Positions 55,822-64,000 of a stretch of 64,000 nucleotides of DNA are shown one piece after another; the first letter of the stretch is position 1, and every line of letters begins with the position of its first letter. Source of the DNA: Sparassis latifolia (lineage: Eukaryota > Basidiomycota > Agaricomycetes > Polyporales > Sparassidaceae); the NCBI GenBank assembly GCA_018466975.1, contig CM031553.1:310001-374000 (forward strand). Reading direction: 5' to 3'. The notes beneath the pieces are model-generated. The model made no database searches, was not told the origin of the DNA, and was given only the letters and a program-made list of their open reading frames with translations. The position numbers were made by a program, and so were the translations under genes.

Positions 55822-57931
55822 ATGCGGCTGGTCTCTGGTGGTCGTGTATCTTGTGCTGTTGCTGGTATCACAATGTTTCGGCCTTGGCTCTTCCTCTCGT
55901 TCACTATACTCGAACTGGTTGGCTTGACCTTTGAACGTCCTCTGACCATCTCTCAGACAATTCTTTCTGTCTCTGAAGGGACATCACTTCATGGAGGCAC
56001 TAAGGTTCTTATCCTGGGTGGTGGCGTCGCAGGAGTCTCTGCAGCTCGTGCGCTTCACGAGCAAGGCATATCCGACTTTATCATTTTGGAAGCTCGTGAT
56101 CAGCTCGGCGGGCGTATGATGAGCCACACATTCGGAGTTCAGGACAAGAATTACACTGGTAATCGCTCTTCCTTGAGTACACCTCCCCCTTCTAACTCTA
56201 CGGATGTGGATTAGTTGAAGTTGGTGCAAATTGGATCCAGGGGACGCGCAGTGTCACTGGCACTGAGAATCCCATATGGAGTATTGCGAAGAAGCACAAT
56301 GTTGCCACTCGGACAAGTCACTATTCCAGCAGTTTGAGTGCGTGATCGGATTAATGCTCGTCTTAGTTGTGATGTGACTGAACGACTATGCAGCCACGTA
56401 CGACGACGCGGGGCTATGCGAATTCTGGGACATTTTCAAAGCATCGTCTGAGAGTTTCAAGAGACTGATTGCCTCTGCCGGTATGTTGCGTACATCGTCG
56501 AGGAGTATCACCTCTCTCATACCCTTTGGAAGGGTCTCGCGCGCCGAAGCGGCTAGTCGACATGAGCGCACGCAGTGGATATTCGCTCACGGGTTCAAGA
56601 CCTGATAGCCGCCATGCCATGGCGGCTGAGTACTACCGATTTGACTGGGAATTCGCCGCCACACCTGAAGACACGTCGTGGCTCGCCTCGTCTTGGGTAT
56701 TTATGTTCGCTTGCCCTTCTTCTTCTGATGACACCAGTGGTCTCTTCCGGAAGAAGTCGGTACTCAGTCATGAGATGATACTGATTTCCCTTACGCTGGG
56801 TCGTACCCTGCTAACAGGCGCACAATAACACATTTAGACCAGATGCGGGCGGCTTCTCGCCCGAGAACCTACTCGCGGTGGACCAGCGTGGCTTCAAGAC
56901 ACTCATACAAGCCGAGGCTGAATCATTCTTGCAACCACACCAGCTGCGCTTAAATTCCACGGTCAGCGCTATCTGGACTGCGAAGCATGGCGTGCAGGTC
57001 GTTCTCACTAGTGGTGAGACTCTGACCGCGGATTACGCTCTGTGTACCTTCAGTCTGGGTGTGCTCCAGAATGATGATATACAGTTCGTGCCCGAGTTGC
57101 CTGCATGGAAGCAGGAGGCCATCCATAGCATGACAATGGTGAACTCATGATCTGCGCCGCTGATTGTAGCTGTGGCAGAGATTTCTGACCAGCCAAGCAG
57201 AGTACCTACACCAAGATATTCCTACAATTTCCGCAGAAATTTTGGTTCGATACTGAGGTAAATAATAATGTCTGTTGACCGAGGGTAGAATTCTCACTGT
57301 CATGATAGATGGCACTATACGCAGATCATGAACGCGGTAGATATCCCGTTTGGCAGAGTCTTGACCATGAAGACTTCTTCCCTGGCTCCGGAATTATTTT
57401 CGTGACTGTAACGGTAGGTGCAGCACTTTAAGGAAGGCAGCCAAAGCTGACTCATTGTATGTTCCAAGGGCGAGTTTTCGAAACGCGTTGAGTCTATGCC
57501 AGACTCCCATGTCAAGTCGGAAGTGCTGTCAGTGTTACAGTCCATGTACCCGAATACATGTATCCCCGAACCCCTCGATTTCTACTTCCAGCGCTGGCAT
57601 AGTGATCCTCTGTTCCATGGCTCTTACTCGAATTGGCCTGCCTCGTTCATGAGCGAGCATCAGGGCAACCTCAGGGCCACAGTCGAGGAGCGACTATGGT
57701 TCGCGGGCGAGGCCACGAGCAAGAAGTACTTCGGTAAGTGTTCCGTGACGATGGCCGCATCTCCACTTCTAACGGTGTCTCGAAACAGGATATCTCCACG
57801 GTGCATATTATGAGGGCCAGGATATTGGCCGAAGACTAGCGGAATGCGTCAAAGGCGGCGGCTGCGTCACCTTGAAGCATATCGAATGGGTGCAGAATGC
57901 CAGGCCATATGATGCAATGGCCAGCATCTGA
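55822..57931 (+). CDS. FAD-dependent polyamine oxidase, secreted
   Basis: Flavin amine oxidase that oxidises spermine/spermidine-type amines, releasing hydrogen peroxide. The dinucleotide-binding motif is VLILGGGVAGVSAARAL, followed by the ILEARDQLGGRM loop. Spliced exons continue VEVGANWIQGT, DQRGFKTLIQAEAESFLQP, ADYALCTFSLGVLQNDD, TKIFLQFPQKFWF, YPVWQSLDHEDFFPGSG and the C-terminal FAD contact LWFAGEATSKKYFG then YLHGAYYEGQDIG. The stop TGA is at 57929-57931. A hydrophobic N-terminal segment (WLFLSFTILELVGLTF) suggests secretion. The in-frame ATG at 55873 would give the more typical signal peptide and may be the true start. At least seven introns; all junctions keep phase, and no break was found. 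Related fungal enzymes supply peroxide during lignocellulose attack; that role here is inference. Confidence 0.87.
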
Positions 57932-59346
57932 TGACTGTATAGCTCCGGCCATTGACCAGACTGGCGTGAATATCGAGTTCGTCCTATGCTCAATGTCTCT
58001 TTCTATGTTCTTATAGTTGCGATATTATTTTAGAATATTCTCCACCGTCCACTCCAAAGTCGCGTGCGATGAATCTTAGTGAAAGCTGCCTAGTGCGGAT
58101 AACATGGTTGAGTCATCAGACAGCTAATCTTGCAATTCGTACCTGGGCGGATGAAATTCAATTTGGCCCGGTTTTGATGATGAGTTACCAAAAATTAGCT
58201 AATCCTACTCATTATTAGACAGAGTACATCTCCCCTACTTGAGCTATCTGATTAGTGTGCCACTGGCAGCTAATCTTACCCGTTTCTTTGTTGCTCAGGT
58301 CTCAGGCAAAGTGTCGTGAGCCGGAGTTCGAAATCACAGCCGCATCCGGCCGGATTCACGCTGCCCCGCGCCAAACACTTTGCCCGCGTTCACGCTCGAT
58401 TCACGTTATTGGCGCCCCTCCCCGGTGGCGGTTCACGGTTTCGCCAGGCAAAGTCTCGGGCGAATCACGAATCCGGGGCCCCGAATCACGAAATAAATCA
58501 CGATTTTTGGCGGGCGGCGCCAACACTTTGCCCGCGCGCCCGCAGACTTTGCCTCCTGCCCCTGCCTTGCCTGCACGCGCTCGGCGCTCGGGCCTGGCGC
58601 TCCTCCTGCCGCCCCTCCTCCTCCGCGCCGGACGATGACGACGACGACGACGATGGACGCCCATCGTCGTCCCGTCCTCCATTCTCTCCCGCTCGCAGAC
58701 CGATTGCGGTGAAGGCGGATTGCGGCGGATTGCGGTGAAGGCGGATTGCGGCGGATTGCGGTGAAGGCGTTTGACGTGCGAGGCTCACGAGTCGGAGCGG
58801 AGAGTGGAGAGTTCGACGACGACGACGGACGTGATGACAACGACAACGACAACGATCCACAACGACAACGATCGCGATCGCGGCGAAGGTGCTCGGGCGG
58901 GCTCACGCTCGGCTCACGAGTCGGAGCGGAGAGTTTGGGGACGCGAGGCATGTATATTAATGAACATGGGCGCAGCGCACCCGCGCGACGAGGCATATAG
59001 TACGGCGCGACGGGCGCAACTAGGTAGCGAGCACGACTAAAAAGGTAGATAGTAGAGTACACAATATATTTACAGTATGATTTACAGTATGATTATGAGT
59101 GAGTACCGCGGCACCAGGTGTGTACAGTAAGCAGCAGCAGTAACTAGAGCTCCTCCCTGTCTCTGGGGTGGAGGATCTACTATACACTATATACGAGAAC
59201 TACGTATGTATAAGAGGTTCCGAACATTCCGAACATACTCACCGTGAGCAACGCGCCGCGCACGCTGACCGACCGACCGTCCCAATGCCATCAGTCGGGC
59301 CTGCCGCCACCACCACCACCGCCGCCTCCGCCTCCCGCCGGCACTG
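57932..59346. other. GC-rich low-complexity region at the 3' side of the Crypton
   Basis: From about 58300 to 59010 the sequence becomes very GC-rich and repetitive. GATTGCGG(C/T)G..GGC units are tandemly repeated at 58702-58768, a GAC run lies at 58635-58650, a GACAAC run near 58840-58870, and GCTCACGAGTCGGAGCGGAG occurs at both 58786 and 58912. CACTTTGCCCGCG and AATCACGA words recur at 58375-58530. Open frames here come from the repeats. It may be the terminal region of the neighbouring element. Confidence 0.55.
58300..59010. repeat. GC-rich tandem and direct repeats
   Basis: Several short-unit arrays (GCGGATTGCG, GAC, GACAAC) plus a 20-bp direct repeat 126 bp apart (58786 and 58912). Composition differs sharply from the flanking DNA on both sides. 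Confidence 0.6.
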
Positions 59347-62300
59347 TCAGATGTGCGATGACGCCGTCGGCACACCTCCATCAGTCGCGGCGGACATTGG
59401 CGTCAAGCCCGCGGTGACGGCCTGGCTGCCGTTGACGGAGATGAGGTGGGGCTCGGTGCACTCAGGCTCCTCCCTGGGCTCGGGGACCTTCTTCTTGCGC
59501 TTGGTCTGCAGCTCTCGCCGGAACTGGCTGAGCGACAAGTCGCCGCGGCGTGCTTCGTAGTCATCGACAGCCTCGGAGGACGTCTTGCCCTCGTCCATCA
59601 GGCCCTCGATGCGCGTCACGAAGAACGAGAACTGCGCCCATCGCTGGCGCGCCTGTCGAACAGATGTGCCCCGCACGTCAGTACCATCATGCGGACAAGC
59701 CCCGTCACATGCATTGGCACGCCTTGGCGAGTCCGAGCGTCGAGAGAAACTCACCGTGTCGTTGTTGTGAGGCCTCCAGCCCTGCTGCCGACCCTTGCGG
59801 GTGGACTTGTTCTTCTGAGCTCCCCACTGCTTGTCGACCTCGCGAAGCGGCGGCTTCCGTCCAACACCGATGACAAGCTCACCGTCGGCCCATGCCTGCC
59901 ACAGCGCCATGATGGTGCTGTACTCGGCAAGGCTGCCCGGTGCCCATACACGCCAGACAAGCTCCGGCCGTCGTATCATGCGGAAGATCGCAGTCCACGA
60001 GCAATTGAGGCTCGTGAATGCGGGATAGCTGAATGCTGGCCCGGCATTCGCGCTACAGAATGCGGCGGCCTCCGGGAGGATGGGGTCGAAGGCCGTGCGT
60101 GCAGGCGCAGCGCCCGGCGTCAGCGGCAACACGTTGTAGCGTATGGCGTTGTCGGCAATGACAACGAGAGGCACAAGGGGGTGAGGGTCGTTGGGGTGCA
60201 GTTGCAGAGGAGCCCGTCCGACTTCAGAGTGAGGGTGCTCTGCCCTCGCATTAGGACCAGGCGGCCCCTCAGATGGTGCGGGCACTGCGGGCATCGGTGA
60301 GAGACGAGAGTCGTTGCCGGCTGCTTCTGACGGCACCTGAACCGTGCCTGCATTTGGCGATTCCAGGGCGGGACAGGTGCCGCCCTCATTGTCGAAGTTG
60401 TGTCGTGGCACAGAGCTCACAGGAGTGGGCCCGGAAGCACTGCTCATGAAAGGCAGCGGCACAAGCAGCGGCGCAGCCACTGGCATGCACGGTGGTGGAC
60501 AGGAGTGGCCACAGTGGCACCGATGCAGTGCGCCCAGTGCATTGCTGGTGCTGATGCTGGTGCGGGTGCGCGGCGACGGCGAGCAATCACGCCGCGGCCC
60601 AGGCTGCAATGGCTGCTTCGAGGGGGAAAACTGCTCGGTCCGCCGCGTGATCACATTGAGCTGCTGGGACTGCTGGCGCAGGGCGGACTCGAGGTTCTGT
60701 GATCCCATTGATATGGTCATGAACGTGCTCTGCGTAGCGCTCTCCGAGAATGTAGCGGCAGTGTTGCAGGCCTGCTGAGATTCTGCCTCCTTCATGCGAC
60801 GAACGGCTGGCCAGTGCGACAGGAACAGTCGCGCCTCTTCCGTCTGCAAGACCTCCAGACGCTTGAAGATGGCGCAGTCTGGGAAGACCTCATGGATGGA
60901 TCCGACTACCTGTTCCCACCCACGCACGTCAATGGGATGACCAGGAACAAGCCGACACTTGTGTGGGAGGGTACTCACCCGCCAGAAGAAGGGCCGGAGC
61001 TGCTGCAGCAGCTCCAGGAAGTTCATCGTTCCATGGTTGATGGTGCTGTGGGAATTCAGGCGCACAAGAGCATCCTCGACAAATGGAAACAGCTGCAGCT
61101 GCAGCTCTTGAGGCACATCGGCGGACGCCCAAGGGACACTGTACTGTTCTCCGACGTAGAATCCGGCGAGTGCCGTGACAGCCTGCAAATTGAGTCAATT
61201 TGGTGTCGGCGCCGGGTGCATCAGACAGAAGCAAGGCAACAGGACGTACTGACTTCGGGATCTTCGATGCATATATCTCCCGTCTGGTGTTGCCGGTCCA
61301 GTGTCCGATGCCGTCGATCTCATCCATGTTGACACTGTGAAATTGCTCTTCAGTGGGTCGATGTCAGGGTCGACCGCAAAATCCACTTGCCCCATGTCTT
61401 CCATGACACCGGGAAGTGCTCGCCGAGCGAGATGCAGCTTCTTCGTGGACTTGATGGAGGTCGGGTCGAGGAAGGTGTGGTACATCTTGCGCATCGCATC
61501 CGAACTGCATGCTTTCCCGACCGACCGACCGTACACGAGCTTTACCTGTGAGCGGTAACCAACAGACTGAAGTCCACGGGCTATACTATGCGGATGCACG
61601 ACCATCCTCACCTTGCGCCACGTCGTCGCTCGAGACCAATCCCACCCCTCGATGCGGTCCACAAGCTTTTCCTTATCAAATGCAAAGTGGAGGAGGAGCG
61701 CCAGTGCTCCCACCGAGCAGCGAAGCGGGTCGCGGTGAGGCAGCACAAAATTGTAGTCCGGCTCTTGTTGCTGACGTAGGAACGAGTAGTGTCAGCTTCC
61801 ACCCGCAGCTCGCAGTGGTACAGAAGGGACTCACTCCCGGTTTGGCCACTTTGGTTTCATGGTAGAGCGAGAGGACTCCGAAAACATACCGGCCATGTCC
61901 GCTTCGCCGTCCGTCTGCCGTGGTGTAATCCGAGATGCAGATCTGATGCGGTTGGATGCAGCAGAGAATGAGGTTGAGGAGCTCGTCGCCGCGGTTGAGC
62001 GTTGTGCACTGCCAGGTCCACGAGAAGTGTGCCTTGATGATTGATGGCACTGGCATGCATGGGAACAATCAGTTCACATGTGGGCATGGCGTTACCATCT
62101 CCGATAGGTACTCACGTTGGTTCAAGCCTCCCAGAATTGCCCCCTTGATCTCCTCGAAGTGGTGCGGGAGCATTTGGGAGTCGAGTATCGTGTTTGTGGT
62201 CACGTCAAAGTCCTCGGCGCTAGCAGACAGACGGATTGAGCAGGACAGCATGAAATGAGAGAGGTGGAACATGCTCACTCCAGGCGCATGCGCTGAGCTT

Positions 62301-63700
62301 GAACCATCAGCGCCTTGTAGAAGTCGGTGGTGCGCGACGTCATTGCAGGCCGTGTTTGCTCGAGGGACGGGTCGTCGTCAACTTGCCGGCGTCGAACGCG
62401 CCCGAGCATTGTCATGATCTTCTTCAGGGATGACTGTTTGCGATGCAGTGAGTGACACACCCCGGTGTGCGCATGCTGCACATACCGAGGAAAGACGCTG
62501 GTCACCCGCGCGCTCTTGACTGCGGGTGGAGAGCAATTTGCGGGTCGCTGCGTACTTGAGGTATTCGATGAGGTGTTGTGCGTCAATTACGGCATCGGGG
62601 ACGGTCCCCGCTGCGAGCGCCTGGACGGCCCAACGCTGAACAAGGATTTGTTAGTCCAAGGCACCGAAATGTTCGGAATGGTACCTGCCTTCCATAGACG
62701 GAGAACGCTGTTCTCAGTCTGCTTCCCACTCTTGCGCCGCGAGTCGAGAATGAAGGCATCGACCTGCTCGTGTGAAAATTGTCAGCAAAACCGCAACCGC
62801 AACCGAGGAAAGTTGCGAGTGCCGCACCCAAACTCTCGATGCTGCGGCGGGACCGTCGCAAGACCCTGCAGACGATCTGCGTGGTTAGACTGTGCGTTGT
62901 CAGCCGCAAAACCGATGGCAGCGACGTACCCACTTGGTCGACGTCCATCGGCTGTTGATGGTGGCCGCTGGCGGCCTCGTCGTCATCTTTTGCTGCTGCT
63001 GTTCCTCCATCACCTTCTTCTTTTTCATCGTCTCCGTCTTCATCGTCGTCAGTACCGTCGTCTTCTTCTCCACCATATCCGCGGCCAAAGGAAGCGAGGA
63101 GTGCGCCGCAATCACGGTTCACGCGGTCGAAGTCGATTGGCGCTGTCATGGCCGTTCACGCGTCGAAGTCGAGACTGCTGTGAATTCTGAGTGGTAGGTC
63201 AGTCTGATTGAAAGTTCTGCGTGTAACGCAGAAGGACGTACCTCGCGTTGGCGGTCCTCGTGTCAGCGTGAGGTGTGCGAGGGCGTTTGATGTCGTCTTC
63301 CTCCAGACGCGCCACGAGGTCCGCTTTTTTGCCTTTGATGGACAGGGATCGCTCGCGGAGTTCGTCCTTCAGCCGGAGGACAGTAAGCCCAGCACTGGAT
63401 ATTTCGTACGATAGTCAGCTGAAGGTAGTATGTATGGGAACGACAGAATAAACTCACTAGTCTCCGGATGATTGTGCATGCGGTGCACTGAGACCTACGG
63501 GGAGCGCGAGTGTGAGCAAGCCTAAAAATACTTCCCTGGGGCCCAGTGAGACTCGGTGCGGACATACCACTCCGACGGGCGCGTTTACTGCCCTTCACCG
63601 TCCGCGTCGGGCCGATCTGGCTGGGTGACTGGCCTTGGGGGAGCGTGGTACGAAGCACCGGATCGATATTAGTGTCCAAATTGTCTTGCATAGCATTCAT
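59347..63700 (-). CDS. Crypton-type tyrosine recombinase (SAP, Ndc10-like and GCR1_C domains)
   Basis: Putative transposition protein of a Crypton element. The first exons (ATG at 63700) give a basic leader, then a SAP DNA-binding motif, AGLTVLRLKDELRERSLSIK. An acidic region (EEDDGTDDDEDGDDEKEE) follows. The Ndc10-like core has HLIEYLKYAATRKLL, MTMLGRVRRRQ, TLNRGDELLNL (candidate catalytic Arg), LSLYHETKVAKPG, LPHRDPLRCSVGALALLLHF, KKLHLARRAL (H-x-x-R) and GIGHWTGNTRREIYASKIPK (candidate catalytic Tyr). A long Pro/Ser linker leads to a GCR1_C-like domain with WRVWAPGSLAEYSTIMALWQ, WAQFSFFVTRIEGLMDEG and LSLSQFRRELQTKRKKK. The gene has roughly ten introns; one is GC-AG (donor GCAAGT, joining EDMG to VNMDEIDGIG). 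The junction between the SAP exon and the acidic exon near 63150-63197 is unresolved. The 5' exons are duplicated at 63701-64000. Confidence 0.8.
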
Positions 63701-64000
63701 ATTTCGTACGATAGTCAGCTGAAGGTAGTATGTATGGGAACGACAGAATAAACTCACTAGTCTCCGGATGATTGTGCATGCGGTGCACTGAGACCTACGG
63801 GGAGCGCGAGTGTGAGCAAGCCTAAAAATACTTCCCTGGGGCCCAGTGAGACTCGGTGCGGACATACCACTCCGACGGGCGCGTTTACTGCCCTTCACCG
63901 TCCGCGTCGGGCCGATCTGGCTGGGTGACTGGCCTTGGGGGAGCGTGGTACGAAGCACCGGATCGATATTAGTGTCCAAATTGTCTTGCATAGCATTCAT
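63401..64000. repeat. Exact 300-bp tandem duplication of the recombinase 5' exons
   Basis: 63401-63700 and 63701-64000 are identical base for base as far as I can read. Each unit holds the ATG exon (MNAMQDNLDTNIDPVL to KRARRS), an intron, a short second exon (GLSAPHAQSSGDY) and the start of the next intron. 300 bp equals 100 codons, so the unspliced frame also stays open. The window ends exactly at the unit boundary, so more copies may follow. Confidence 0.9.

Larger units (their letters stand above)
58300..64000 (-). mobile_element. Crypton DNA transposon (boundaries approximate)
   Basis: Defined by the recombinase gene plus its unusual GC-rich 3' flank. Cryptons move through a tyrosine recombinase and lack long terminal repeats, so ends cannot be fixed from one copy. 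The right end lies at or beyond the window edge. Confidence 0.55.

Noticed and set aside
59446..60300. 284-codon plus ORF opposite the Crypton gene
   Set aside because: Antisense shadow; the minus strand carries the recognisable GCR1-like and linker sequence.

Overview
The window is nuclear DNA of a filamentous basidiomycete, most likely an Agaricomycete of the wood-decay (Polyporales-like) type. The evidence is very intron-dense genes with 50-70 nt GT-AG introns, and a gene set typical of that group: DUR3 urea transporters, a microsomal P450, fungal serine beta-lactamase-like proteins, F-box/LRR and DUF6534 membrane proteins, a polyamine oxidase and a Crypton carrying a GCR1-type domain. The species cannot be told from the sequence. 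Gene models were built by hand: reading frames were joined at GT-AG sites that restore conserved protein sequence. Spans run from start codon to stop codon, introns included.

Layout. 0.2-7.4 kb (minus): a DUR3 urea transporter with upstream GATA-type sites, then a cytochrome P450. 7.4-14.7 kb: a stretch with no recognisable gene that holds a hairpin (MITE-like) repeat. 14.7-19.4 kb (plus): a secreted beta-lactamase-like protein and an RluA-type pseudouridine synthase. 19.7-28.9 kb: two members of an uncharacterised family with hydrophobic C-termini (minus at 19.7-20.6, plus at 27.8-28.9), which enclose an NTF2/SnoaL-like protein, a Ufo1-like F-box/WD40/UIM protein and the Arp2/3 subunit ArpC5. 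29.3-35.4 kb (minus): a DHA1 drug/H+ antiporter and a second DUR3. 35.4-37.9 kb: degenerate tandem repeats. 37.9-43.1 kb (plus): an F-box protein and a DUF6534 seven-TM protein. 43.6-45.6 kb: a divergent HSP20 pair. 46.3-49.0 kb: a 2OG-Fe(II) oxygenase with an apparent frameshift and a decayed mannose-6-phosphate isomerase pseudogene. 50.1-51.7 kb: a single-exon Rtt106-like histone chaperone. 52.4-54.3 kb: a second, broken beta-lactamase-like gene. 55.8-57.9 kb: a flavin polyamine oxidase. 58.3-64.0 kb: GC-rich tandem repeats and a Crypton-type tyrosine recombinase whose first exons are duplicated exactly.

Themes. Four families occur as pairs inside 64 kb: DUR3, beta-lactamase-like, HSP20 and the uncharacterised hydrophobic-tail family. 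This suggests local duplication followed by divergence; one beta-lactamase copy is dead, and the two DUR3 copies differ in upstream GATA sites. Five copies of a roughly 45-bp dispersed motif lie between 44 and 55 kb. Four of them bracket the HSP20 gene (direct orientation) and the Rtt106-like gene (inverted orientation). The strongest leads for something undescribed are the paired hydrophobic-tail family, this dispersed motif, and the SAP-domain Crypton with its 300-bp exact duplication.
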